From NCBI GenBank assembly GCA_026770025.1, contig JAMXDE010000017.1, positions 1 to 64,000 of the forward strand: a DNA stretch of 64,000 nucleotides, written 5' to 3'. The position numbers and the translations under genes were made by a program. The notes below the pieces were generated by a model. It saw only the letters and a list, made by a program, of their open reading frames with translations, ran no database searches and had not been told where the DNA came from. Positions 42,301-51,891 of this stretch are shown here, piece after piece (the first letter of the stretch is position 1; every line of letters begins with the position of its first letter). The stretch comes from Craspedostauros australis. Lineage: Eukaryota > Bacillariophyta > Bacillariophyceae > Mastogloiales > Achnanthaceae.

Positions 42301-45045
42301 ACGTTGTATGTCATTGACTTGTTCAATCACATCGCGCAGCGCACGTGTGGTAATGTGACACCGTCACAGGCTGCCTTCGGGCAGCGTCCGGATGTCAGCA
42401 AGTACCTTGCGTACTACTGGTGGCAACCGGTCTACTACCGTGTGGAACGTCCTGGCTTCCCGAGTGAGTCCAAGGAGCGCCGCGGCCACTGGGCTGGTCC
42501 GTGTCTCCACAAGGGCGACGACCTCACATTCTGGGTGCTCGACGATGCGACACAACAGCTCCTGCCTCGGTCTGCTATCCGCGCCGCCGATGATGCCTCT
42601 ACTCGCAACTTGAGAGCCGACTATCCTTTTCCACTCGTGGGGGAGGATGCCGATTCTGCGACTACTGTATCAGACAGCGATGACGGTGACTACACAGACA
42701 ACACCATTCCCTCCGATGTTGAACCCATCGTTCACGCATTATCGGATGCTGTTTTGTTCTCACATCAAGAGACAGAATCACGCACAAGTGGAAAGGACGT
42801 CGTTTCCGTTCCAAAGTTCACACCCGAAGAACTTTTGGGCAAAACAATTTTGTTCCACCACAATGGACAAAACGTCCGTGCCGAAGTGATCCAAAAGATC
42901 AACGATTCAGACGCTGAGAACCATCAGCGTATCAAGATGCTCCTATCACTTAACGATGGGGAGCTTCACGAACTGATTTCGTATGTCGAACTTTCCGACG
43001 TCTTCGAGCAACAAACCACGGATGGTGCAACGAACAACCCACAGGCAGGGAGCACATGGTCTTTCCAAGACATCGTGGACCACGAAGGTCCCCTCGCTCA
43101 GACATCCCCATCCTACAAGGGATCAAAGTACAATGTCACTGTACTTTGGGATGACGGTTCCAAAACGTCCGAACCGTTATCTGTCATTGCGAAGGACAAC
43201 CCGGTCTCTTGCGCTACTTATGCGCGAAAACACGATTTGCTTGGTGTTCCTGGGTGGAAGCGTTTCCGACAAATCGGTATTCGCCAAACCTCGATCGCTC
43301 GTGCAATCGCCACCAACAAGGCGAACCGCAGCAATACACCCGTATTCCAATTTGGTGTTCAGGTACCGCGCAACCACAAGGAAGCGCTGATGCTTGATGC
43401 CAAGAATGGTAACACGCTGTGGGCTGATGCCGAGCGCAAGGAAATGGACCAGCTCACGAGCTACGAAACTTTCAAGACCCTCGGATACCACGCCAAGGTG
43501 CCCGATGGGTTCCAGAAGATCCGACTGCAATGGGTATACGCCGTGAAGCACGATCTGCGCCACAAGGCCAGATGCGTCGCTGGCGGACACTTGACCGCAC
43601 CATGCAAAGACACAGCCTACGCTGGAGTCGTCAGTCTCCGTTCTCTCCGCCTCGCACTACTCGCTGGGGAGATGAATGGACTACAGACCATGGTCGGTGA
43701 CATCGGCAATGCGTACTTGGAAGCCTACACCAAGGAACGCATCTGCTTCGTCGCTGGAGACGAGTTCGGAGACAAGGCCGGTCACACGATGCAAATCGTC
43801 AAGGCGCTCTACGGCCTCCGCACTTCCGGCGCACGCTTCCACGAAGCGCTCGCAGACACACTCAGGGACCTGCAATTCTTCCAATGCAGATCCGACCCTG
43901 ATGTGTGGATGCGCGACGGTGGTGACCACTGGGAATACGTCTGCGTCTACGTGGACGACCTCATGGCCACCATGAAGGATCCGCAAGCCTTCTTCGACAC
44001 CCTCACTTCGGTCTACGGATACAAGCTGAAGGGCGTCGGACCCGTCTCCTACCACCTCGGCGCAGACTTCGGTCGCGATAGCGATGGCACCATGAAAATG
44101 AGCCCGCAATCGTACATCAAGCGCATGCTCGGCAACTACGAGCGCATGTTCGGTTGTGCCCCCACGAAGGCCAGCTGCCCACTCGATCATTCTGACAGCC
44201 CGGAACTCGACAAGTCGCCAGAGCTCTCCGAGATCGACAAACGCAAGTTCATGTCGCTGATCGGCGCGCTACAATGGTGCATCACCCTCGGACGGTTCGA
44301 CATCTCTGTCGCCGTCATGACCCTCGCACGCTTCCGTGCCGCCCCTCGCAAAGGCCACCTCGAGCGCGCACAACGCGTCTACGGGTACCTGCGCAAACAT
44401 CCCGATGCCGCCATCCGGTTCCGCACGGGCGTCCCAAACCACGAAGAGAGTTTTGTTGTTCCCAAACACGACTGGCTCTATTCCGTGTACGGGCACACAC
44501 AGGAGGAAACTGACCCAGACGTGCCCACTCCAAAGGGCGCGATCGTCCGCACCACCACCTTTGTGGATGCAAACCTCCTCCACTGCAAGGTCACCGGCAG
44601 GTCGGCAACTGGCATCCTTCATCTTGTTAACCAAACTCCCATCGAGTGGTTCAGCAAGCGCCAAGCCACTGTCGAGACTGCGACCTACGGGTCCGAGTTC
44701 GTTGCTGCCCGACAGGCCACCGAACAGATCATCTCTCTCCGCCTCGCTCTCCGCGAAATGGGCATTCCCATCGACGGTCCCAGCTGGATGTTTGGTGATA
44801 ACCAAAGCGTCATCACCTCGTCTACTGTGCCCATGAGCATGTTGTCCAAGCGGCACAATGCTCTCGCCTACCACAGAGTCCGCTCCGCCATCGCCGCCGG
44901 GGTCCTCTACTTCGTCAAAATCCACGGCTCACAGAATGTGGCCGACATCATGACGAAGTTTCTACCGTGGGCATCCTTCTGGCCCCTCGTCAAGCCCCTA
45001 CTCTTCTGGAAGGGTACCAGCCCCTCGCCGGATCGCGCCACCTGA
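39400..45045 (+). CDS. Gag-Pol polyprotein of tandem copia, copy 2
   Basis: 1881 residues, offset exactly 6766 bp from copy 1. The only difference seen is residue 567, Glu (GAG, 41098-41100) instead of Val (GTG, 34332-34334), twelve residues before the protease Asp579. All protease, integrase, reverse transcriptase and RNase H motifs listed for copy 1 are present, so it too appears intact. Confidence 0.95.
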   Translation: MATNTNVTDTNEYTILNHVLSTIGIQAHSWQRRALNEAGIANAMDLIHLDKPALLAIEVTDDDDNTFRPMNVLVVNKILALVRWINLQPRLTPDEWMSVDMYDISHLSVIGAAGPRTPASYHPRGGVGIIPPSTRTRRTVDDDEDIESVSPPDRARFATPVTNPSARVATADTPIAAAPVPSVAFAPSSALPESFTKEFSRGVKREALAFPTLKDDKRFLSFWRQFEAIAYTHGLEYHIDPSWEPGPSDMLFYNMQNRYLYSVLSLHVKTSRGDQLLRKHQASKDGRAVYQSLIEIYTNGVNGESAAMALRARIASFTLDNSWKKNRENFVDTWQGIISDIEDMEDDALPDNTKKTWLHNSIAPDKDLLNALTSTSYVRDEMLAAMPSGFEIKAAGFDHHLNSVRIHAQRLDSSHPRQTQKRNVNNAATGKGKGNSSGKSPAKGNGKTYTNDKRGRIPNEEWATMSWAQKKDYMHNNPSRSAGKGDTSRAANKAKSSGNSSSTPATNAPASSDAGGNADSKGGPPGSAINRMLAQARQSGQSTADFVDSDGGAWRRVNSTVVRYNFETSVETKTGALVDSGANGGLAGDDVLVLCKTGTTADVSGIGDSTIASLDIGTVAALLHTSSGPIIAKFHQYALYGKGKSIHSTNQLSAFGMDVNERPRGLPGGRQTVVTPEGHVIPLSIRAGLSYMDMRPPTPAKMDRYPHVDFTSDDVWDPSILDQEFGLDDVRALADDDDDGSAFADLDRLHVYAASTDEARGTVPHSRSAGNSGSVRVRSSPIDYEALRPHFGWIPARRIKDTLSCTSQWYRTSERFAMRKHFRTRFPAANVDRLHETVAMDTFFSDTPAHDDGVPGHGGCTMIQVFVALDSRYTSGFPMASERQVADSLLDFIRRHGAPDLLMSDNAKSEVGFKVQDILRQYAIKDHQSEPEHQHQNGAERRIQDIKRTVNGVMDRTGTPSRFWLICTLYVIDLFNHIAQRTCGNVTPSQAAFGQRPDVSKYLAYYWWQPVYYRVERPGFPSESKERRGHWAGPCLHKGDDLTFWVLDDATQQLLPRSAIRAADDASTRNLRADYPFPLVGEDADSATTVSDSDDGDYTDNTIPSDVEPIVHALSDAVLFSHQETESRTSGKDVVSVPKFTPEELLGKTILFHHNGQNVRAEVIQKINDSDAENHQRIKMLLSLNDGELHELISYVELSDVFEQQTTDGATNNPQAGSTWSFQDIVDHEGPLAQTSPSYKGSKYNVTVLWDDGSKTSEPLSVIAKDNPVSCATYARKHDLLGVPGWKRFRQIGIRQTSIARAIATNKANRSNTPVFQFGVQVPRNHKEALMLDAKNGNTLWADAERKEMDQLTSYETFKTLGYHAKVPDGFQKIRLQWVYAVKHDLRHKARCVAGGHLTAPCKDTAYAGVVSLRSLRLALLAGEMNGLQTMVGDIGNAYLEAYTKERICFVAGDEFGDKAGHTMQIVKALYGLRTSGARFHEALADTLRDLQFFQCRSDPDVWMRDGGDHWEYVCVYVDDLMATMKDPQAFFDTLTSVYGYKLKGVGPVSYHLGADFGRDSDGTMKMSPQSYIKRMLGNYERMFGCAPTKASCPLDHSDSPELDKSPELSEIDKRKFMSLIGALQWCITLGRFDISVAVMTLARFRAAPRKGHLERAQRVYGYLRKHPDAAIRFRTGVPNHEESFVVPKHDWLYSVYGHTQEETDPDVPTPKGAIVRTTTFVDANLLHCKVTGRSATGILHLVNQTPIEWFSKRQATVETATYGSEFVAARQATEQIISLRLALREMGIPIDGPSWMFGDNQSVITSSTVPMSMLSKRHNALAYHRVRSAIAAGVLYFVKIHGSQNVADIMTKFLPWASFWPLVKPLLFWKGTSPSPDRAT

Positions 45046-45078
45046 ACTGCTACCTACATCGAGACACACTTTGGGGAG

Positions 45079-45684
45079 TATTAGCTCAAACTAGTATTCC
45101 TATTAGTCGTGTTAAGATTTAGTCGAGTTAATCAAATGACCAACTGCTCAGAGTTTGAGCGGGATTGAAGCGTGACTCGATGTCGGTGGGATGGGGTCCC
45201 ACCCTCGAATCGTGCTCTACTAAGACGATGTCGCGTGTCCGCTGAATTTGGGTTTGGGCGATCGGGCCATCCCACGCCACTTATGGGCGTGACATGACCT
45301 GTCCAGAACGGACACCGGATCAAACCGTTGGGTGAACCTTGTTCCCCCAAATTGATCGGAAGAGAGTGAACAACAAACTCTCTCTCCGACCGTCACGAAA
45401 TTGATGTCTCCTCTTGGAAATGGCAACATCGACACCGCGATGATTGCACGTACGGAGACTCAACGCTCCACTATACTACTACTAATAGAGATGTTGCAGA
45501 TCCAACTATAATGGATGCTGCACATCACATGCTCACAATCCAATTGAAAGTCTCATTTGGATTCGTACAGCTCTAAAGACTAAGACCACTCTTGCAATCA
45601 AACTCACCAACCTACTGCACTACCACGGATTGATCACCCTTCGGCGTTCAGTAAGTTCACCTCGTTTTCATTATCGTTCTATCA
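45079..45684 (+). repeat. LTR 3 of tandem copia array
   Basis: 606 bp, ending CTATCA and followed by ATGTG, the right target copy, which merges into the minisatellite. Confidence 0.9.
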
Positions 45685-46788
45685 ATGTGCGGATGTGTTG
45701 ATGTGAGGACGAGTGAATGCACCAACGTTTGGATGTGTTGACGAGAGGACGTGTGGATGCACCAATGTTTGGATGTGTTGATGCGAGGACGCGTGGATGC
45801 GCCAATGTTCGGATGTGTTGATGTGAGGACGAGTGAATGTGCCAGTGTGCGGATGTGTTGATACGAGGATGCGCCAATGTTCAGATGTGTTGATGCAAGG
45901 ATGCATGGACATGCCAATGTTCAGATGTGTTGATGCAAGGATGAGTGAATGCGCCAATGTTTGGATGTGTTGATGCGAGGACGAGTGGACACGCCAATGT
46001 TCAGATGTGTTGATATGAGGATGTGTGGATGTGCCAATGTTTGGGTGTGCAGATGTGTTGATGTGTGGATGCTCCAATGTTTGGATGTGTTGATGCAAGG
46101 ATGAGTGGACATGCCAATGTTTGGATGTGTTGATACAAGGACGAGTGAATGTGCCAATGTTTGGATGTGCAGATGTGTTGATGTGTGGATGTGTTGATGT
46201 GCCAATGTGTCGATGTGTTGATGTGCGAATGTGCTGATGTTTGGATGTGTTGATGCAAGGACACGTGGATGTGCCAATGTTTGGATGTGTTGATGCGAGG
46301 ATGAGTGAATGCGCCAATGTATGGATGTGTTGATGCGAGGACGAGTGGATGTGCCAATGTTTGGATGTGTTGATGAGAGGACGAGTGAATGCGCCAATGT
46401 TGAGATGTGCAGATGTGTTGATGTGTGGATCTGCCAATGTTTGGATGTGTTGATGTGAGGATGAGTAGATGTGCCAATGTTTGGATGTGCAGATGTGTTG
46501 ATGTGTGGATGTGCCAATGTTTGGGTGTGCAGATGTGTTGATGTGTGGATGCTCCAATGTTTGGATGTGTTGATGCAAGGATGAGTGGACGCGCCAATGT
46601 TTGGATGTGTTGATACAAGGACGAGTGAATGTGCCAATGTTTGAATGTGTTGATGTGTTGATGTGTGGATGTGCCAATGTTCAGATGTGTTGATGAGAGA
46701 ACAAGTGGATACGCCAATGTTCAGATGTGTTGATGTGTGGATGTGCCAATGTTCGGATGTGTTGATGTGCCAATGCACCGATTCGTTG
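45685..46788. repeat. 40-bp minisatellite, main array
   Basis: Units of 40 bp such as GGATGTGTTGATGCGAGGAC + GAGTGGATGCGCCAATGTTT, with shorter variants containing GGGTGTGCAGATGTG. About 25 units. Because the unit is not a multiple of three and rarely contains TTA, CTA or TCA, all three minus-strand frames are open and read His/Ser/Thr/Ile-rich peptides. These are composition effects, not genes. Confidence 0.9.
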
Positions 46789-46790
46789 AT

Positions 46791-46809
46791 GTGTGTGTGT
46801 GTGTGTGTG
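46791..46809. repeat. (GT)n microsatellite
   Basis: Nineteen bases of alternating GT at the right edge of the minisatellite. Confidence 0.9.
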
Positions 46810-47690
46810 GGCGTCCTGGTCCGTTGGCATGGCATGTTTGGTTTCTCCCGTTCTGACTTTGTGCGAAAACGAAACAAGCACGATCGTGAGTTCGCTGTGA
46901 TGCCAATACCTTCCCGTGTTACCGCAAAAAGACGAAGCAGTATCGGACAATTAGCCTGTGCGGTCGAGTACAACCTGGTGAATCGACAACAAGCAAATCG
47001 AAATGTCCCATTCCTCGGTGTTGGTGGCGAATGTCTTGGAATGTCGCAAACAGTCCATGCACGGTTGGACAATCCATTGGGGTGGTTGAATACGACCTAG
47101 TGGATACGGATACGTATCAATGTCACAGTAGATAAACACACCAAATGGCATCACAGTGATCCAAAATCATGGTATTTCGGTCCAAATCGGTCATCTCAAG
47201 GACTCACATAGTCCCAATTTTGTCACATGACGCACAACAGGCGACACAAATGGGTCTAAATAATGTTGTTTATCGTCGGAATGGACACGAAGGCATAAAT
47301 TAGTCTCAAAAGCACGTCAACCAGTACTGAAAAGGGACTAACAAATGCCCAAATGGTATTGATTGCACCATTCCTCCTGAATGTGTCAGTTCAAAACTGC
47401 AACAACCACGTCAATATTCCTGGCACATCGTGCCACATGGAGCAGACCGTTCAAAACTGCAGTGTACGGACGAACCGACCAACATGTCGGGCGAATGGGC
47501 CCAAGGCGATACAGGAAAAACACTGGCTCTATGCGGAAAGCGAGGACGAGACGACAAAAAGAAGAATGTGTTCCACGAATCCAGGGCGAAATGCAACAAA
47601 CAATGTCAACGTCGGAGGGAAACATGCCCAATCAAACTTGGCGCTTGTGACAAACTACTCCCGATCTTCGTCTCTGTGTCTGGGTCTGCA
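46810..47690. other. Stretch without a recognised gene
   Basis: There is no convincing coding frame. Short frames at 46663-47100 and 47353-47748 lack any motif. The right end passes into the satellite array. Confidence 0.4.
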
Positions 47691-49539
47691 GGTCATGTTC
47701 GGTTCGTCACAAATTAGCCTGTCTGTTCTGCTGGTGTTGCGCGTTTGATGACTTAATACGATTCGTCCTGTTTGTCATGACTCCGTACCCAGTTTGTTGG
47801 GACGGTACTACACGGACACAACACGTACACACAAAATCGATCGAGGACAATCCGATCCAGCACGTCCAATCCTCCTCTGTGTCCGTGTACGCCAGTCATG
47901 TTCAGTTCATCCTGATTTAGCCTGTCTGTTTTGCTGGTGCTGCCTGTTCGACGACTTCGTATGACCAGCCCCTGTGTTCAATAACTCTGATACTGGTTAG
48001 TTGCAACAGTGCTGCAAAGAGACAGACTAAATGATGACACTGACAATAACAACAACATCGCACGTGCATAAATATTCGCACACAGACAGACACGGTCCTC
48101 CTGTTCTTCGTCTCTCTGTCTCTGTCTGTCGATGCTGGTCATGTTTGGTTCGTGATGATTGTGCCTGTGTGTTTGGCTGGTGTTGCGCGGTTGACAAATT
48201 ACCACGACCAGACCCTGTGTGTTCGATGACTCTCCGGTGCTGGTTGGTTGCAATAGTCCTGCACAGAGACAGGCTAAATAGCAACATTGACAATAACAAC
48301 AACATCGTACGTGCATAAATATTTGCACACAGACAGACACGGTCCTCCTGTTCTTCGTCTCTCTGTCTCTGTGTTTGCTGGTCATGTTTGGTTCATCGCG
48401 AATCAGCCTGTCTGTTTTGTTGGTGTTGTGCGGTCAACAAAATACTATGACCAGACCCGCTGTGTTCAATGACTCCGTACCCGGTTTGTTGCAACAGTCC
48501 TGCACAGACATGACAGACACAGCACACACAAAATGGATCGAGGACAATCCGACCCAGCCTGTCCAATCCTCCTCTGTCTCTGTGTATGCTGGTCATGTTT
48601 GGTTTGTGATGATTTTGCCTGTCTGTTTTGCTGGTGTTGTGCGGTCAACAAAATACTATGACCAGACCTGCTGTGTTTGATTACTCTGATACTGGTTTGT
48701 TGCAATAGCCCTGCACAGAGAGACAGGGCTAAATAACAACACTGACAATAACAACAACATCACACATGCATAATTATTCGCACACAGACAGGCACAGTCC
48801 TCCCGCTCTTCATCTCTCTGTCTCTGTGTTCGCTGGTCATATTCTGTTTGTCACGAATTCGCCTGTCTGTTTTGTTGGTGTTGTGCGGTCAACAAAATAC
48901 TATGACCAGACCTGCTGTGTTTGATTACTCTGATACTGGTTTGTTGCAATAGCCCTGCACAGAGAGACAGGGCTAAATAACAACACTGACAATAACAACA
49001 ACATCACACATGCATAATTATTCGCACACAGACAGGCACAGTCCTCCCGCTCTTCATCTCTCTGTCTCTGTGTTCGCTGGTCATATTCTGTTTGTCACGA
49101 ATTCGCCTGTCTGTTTTGTTGGTGTTGTGCAGTCGACAAAATGCTATGACCAGACCTGCTGTGTTCAATGACTCCATACCTGGTTTGTTGCGACAGTCCT
49201 GCACAGACATGACAGCCACGGCACGCACGATAACAACAACATTGCATGTGCAAAGTGTTCGCGAACAATCAGACCCAACACATCCAATCCTCTTCTGTGT
49301 CTGGGTGCAGGTCATGTTTGGTTCATCCTGATTTAGTCTGTCTGTTTTGCTGGTGTTGCGCGTTGGATGACTGGGTACGATGGACCCTGTGTTCAATGAC
49401 TCCGTACCCGGTTTGTTGCGACAGTCCTGCACAGACATGACAGACACGACACGCACGATAACAACAACATTGCATGTGCAAATTGCTCGTGAGCAATCAG
49501 ACCCAACACATCCAATCCTCTTCTGTGTCTGTGTACGCC
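47691..49539. repeat. Satellite array, eight units of 203-244 bp
   Basis: Units begin GGTCATGTTYGGTT and start near 47691, 47894, 48137, 48380, 48591, 48835, 49079 and 49310, with a partial ninth at 49540. Each has CCTGTCTGTTTTGYTGGTGT, then a GACCAGACC...TGTGTT block and CTGCACAGA. Three unit types differ in their middle: A (about 207 bp, ATCGAGGACAATCCGA), B (about 244 bp, CATGCATAATTATTCGCACA) and C (about 230 bp, CACGATAACAACAACATTGC). The order is A-B-B-A-B-B-C-C. Parts of units 5 and 6 are identical. Confidence 0.88.
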
Positions 49540-49927
49540 GGTCGTGTTCGGATCGTCGTTGTTGTGCCAGTCCAAACCGACACAGACAGCCAAGGTCAAT
49601 GAGCCAAACAACACACTGAATTGTCCAGGCTATTGTATGTTCAGCACAAATCGACAATAACAGGGCTTGCCCTGTCTGCATTCCTCTTTCTGTTGTTGAA
49701 TTAGATATTGCACTAGTGAATGCCACATTTTCGTCCTCCGTCCTGTTGGCATACCAAGATACATCAGAATTGCACTGGAGACCACGCAGACGACCAAGGC
49801 AACCATTGCATGCAAGGGCATGGAGCTTCTGGGACAAGCGTTTGAGCCTAGACTCCACACTCTGCCATTGTACGGCGTGCAAACATGTTTCTGAAGCAAC
49901 TTCAGAACCCACACCAAAGTGGCTGCC

Positions 49928-50817
49928 ATGGCATGGGATGGACTGAATGAGGAAGGCTTACTGCCATGGAATGCAACAATGGAGCACCTGCTATGCACTC
50001 TCATGTTTCCCAAACAATATCCAACATGGGGTGTGCTGGCAGGACGAATGGGAAAGGATGTGAAAACTGTACAGAAGTGGACCTGGATTATTCTTCGTGC
50101 ATTGGCTCTCCTCAGCCAAGAACTGGTAAGTGACACAACTTTGGAACATCAACAGAGGAACCACAATCTGTATGCTGCAATTGATGAATTGCGTGCCATA
50201 TCTCTCACAATCTCTGCCTTTGCCAATGTTCACATTTGTTGATCTTATCCCAGATATGTTTTGAAGATTGGAAAATTGGCGGTCCACCAGGAACAACAAC
50301 AATGGCATTCGTAGACGGTACTGACTTCCCCATCATGGAGCCTTCTTTGTATGATCCAGGCTGGTATTCCCACAAATTCCAAGCTGCAGGGCTCCAATAT
50401 GAAACTTGCATCTCCATTGTGACAGGGCACCTTGTGTGGGTGGACGGACCATATCCTTGCGGGGAGTGGCCAGACATCAAGATCTATCATGAGAAGCTAC
50501 TGCATGCATTGGATCCTAATGAACAGGTCATTGCAGACCACGGGTACAGAGGTGAGCAAGGCTGCTGCTTGGATCGCACACAACGCAATGGCGTGATTTG
50601 TGCACGGCATGAAACTGTGCATAAAAGGTTCAAGAACTGGAAGTGCCTGAAGCAAAAATGGCGGCACTTACTGGAGAAGCACCAGTACACAATGTACTTG
50701 GTGGCTGCAATCACACAATTGGAACTCAAACATACAAATCCGCTGTTTAACCTCAACCAAACAATGGGAATCATCAGGGAGATGGATGATTGGTTGGATT
50801 CCCTGGTGGAACCGTAA
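49928..50817 (+). CDS. PIF/Harbinger-like DDE transposase (two visible exons)
   Basis: Exon 49928-50125 and exon 50254-50817 are separated by a 128-bp intron with GTAAGT donor and TTATCCCAG acceptor; the join is in phase and gives ALLSQEL-ICFEDWK. The first exon is helical (LLCTLMFPKQYPTWGVLAGRM, KTVQKWTWIILRAL), like the segment before the catalytic core in this family. The core has FVDGTDFPIMEPS (first Asp), GEWPDIKIY (second Asp), ADHGYRGE, and RHETVHKRFKNWKCLKQKW (final Glu). It ends at TAA (50815-50817). It would cut and paste a DNA transposon with terminal inverted repeats. The frame reaches back past 49928 only to an in-frame TGA at 49892, so an N-terminal exon may be missing. Confidence 0.78.
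50126..50253 (+). other. Intron of the Harbinger-like transposase
   Basis: 128 bp, GTAAGTGACA to CTTATCCCAG; removal keeps the frame and joins two conserved parts. Confidence 0.8.
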
Positions 50818-51762
50818 GAATAAGCAATACTCACATGCAATAAACCAACAAACTTAGAAATAGCAACAACAACAAACACTCTTCAACCTATTCGTCACGA
50901 GGGCTGCTGAAACGAAACTGCAATTGGATGTGCCAACCAAGGAAGTATCCCAGGCCAAACCAAAGTGGACTGGATGAGCCAAAATCACAAGCTCCAGGAA
51001 GAAGCCAAGCATGGCATAATGTCCCAGCTCATGGACTCGTCTTGTGAAGCCCCCATAGAGCTGCCTCAAATGCCCATACCTCCTCACCTCCGCCAGCTTA
51101 GCCAGAACCTACTGGGAACCGAGCCAAGCAGAGCAGTGCGGCTGCTAGCCATGGCACACATCATGCCACATGTCAAGGCCACGGTTCCTCCAGAGCAGCT
51201 AGTATGGCTGTGCTGTGCACCATCTGCATCCAACATCCTGCAGCGCAACCCCACGCCCGGCACGCTTCACCTGATCCACTGTGAGAGCAGCTGGCGCCAT
51301 CACGCATTACGCCTGTGCATACATTATACATCTGCTGGCATACATGAGTGTATGCAACCACACGGCAAGGCAACACCTGCCAACAATATCCGTTCCTGCT
51401 GCATGTCTCCTGTGGAATAAACGAGGCGGTACAAAAGCGCCTTTGGCACATAGTTAAAGACTATCGTCTATATGGTAAAACAACAACAACAGAACAAGAA
51501 CTGTACATTGCATGCATGGAGAGGAAGAGAAAATCAGGTTGCAATGTCAGCGTAGTAGGTTGGTCTGCCATTAGTCGGTACAGGGAGGGTCGTGGTAAAG
51601 TGTGCAGGTGAGTCACAGACGAAGTCGCAATGACCAATGCACTTGTCCCAGACCCAAAGCAAGTCACAAATACACGAGGAAAGCAACAGCGAAACCTGTG
51701 AAATGGCTGATTCCAACGAACAGCAGGAAAATCTGGAAAATAGCAATAATGGACCCACTTTC
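50818..51762. other. Region downstream of transposase with unassigned frames
   Basis: Plus-strand frames at 50965-51420 and 51348-51611 overlap. The second reads RLWHIVKDYRLYGKTTTT and ends at GTGCAG followed by a GTGAGT donor, so it may be an exon of a second transposon gene. No known domain is recognised. Confidence 0.3.
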
Positions 51763-51818
51763 TATTCTTTCTGAGTCGCATTTACAAAAAACGCCGTTTT
51801 CCCTTCCCCTCCTCAGAG
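51763..51818 (-). repeat. Candidate terminal inverted repeat, right copy
   Basis: Reading the minus strand gives CTCTG, AGGAGGGGAAGGGAAAACGG and CGTTTTTTG, matching 18725-18772. Inside it, weaker similarity continues (GCGAC...GAAAGT). It lies about 1 kb beyond the Harbinger-like transposase. Confidence 0.45.
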
Positions 51819-51865
51819 CTGCGTGCAGTTTTAGTGCAGCGCAATGTGTAACGACACGAAACGAC

Positions 51866-51891
51866 CACAACAGCCATTTATGGCTGTTGTG
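51866..51891. other. Perfect 12-bp-arm hairpin
   Basis: CACAACAGCCAT and ATGGCTGTTGTG are separated only by TT. It lies 50 bp outside the candidate right terminal repeat. It is not followed by a T run. Confidence 0.85.

Larger units (their letters stand above)
31546..45684 (+). mobile_element. Tandem copia elements sharing a middle LTR (LTR-body-LTR-body-LTR)
   Basis: Three near-identical LTRs (31546-32152, 38313-38918, 45079-45684) alternate with two internal regions, each with a 1881-codon polyprotein. Both outer ends abut ATGTG (31541-31545 and 45685-45689) and lie in the same minisatellite. The whole array therefore descends from one insertion, later extended by unequal recombination between LTRs, or collapsed or duplicated in assembly. 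The two polyproteins differ at one codon; LTR 1 has one extra T near 31688. Confidence 0.93.

Noticed and set aside
39718-45000. Minus-strand ORFs of 218-252 codons inside both tandem copia bodies (and 32952-38159)
   Set aside because: They are antisense shadows of intact polyproteins, duplicated simply because the body is duplicated; no motif or splice support.
45682-47072. Long minus-strand ORFs rich in His, Ser, Thr and Ile
   Set aside because: All three frames are open because the minisatellite lacks stop triplets on that strand; these are not genes.
47691-49539. CRISPR-like appearance of regularly spaced repeats
   Set aside because: Units are whole 203-244-bp satellite monomers without short repeats and unique spacers, and the genome is eukaryotic.
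49004-49912. 302-codon minus-strand ORF across the satellite and transposase upstream region
   Set aside because: It mostly translates satellite units and the antisense of the transposase 5' region; composition follows the repeats.
18725-51818. Giant virus-like or Maverick transposon spanning 33 kb
   Set aside because: No polymerase, capsid or packaging ATPase motifs; most of the length is two copia insertions.
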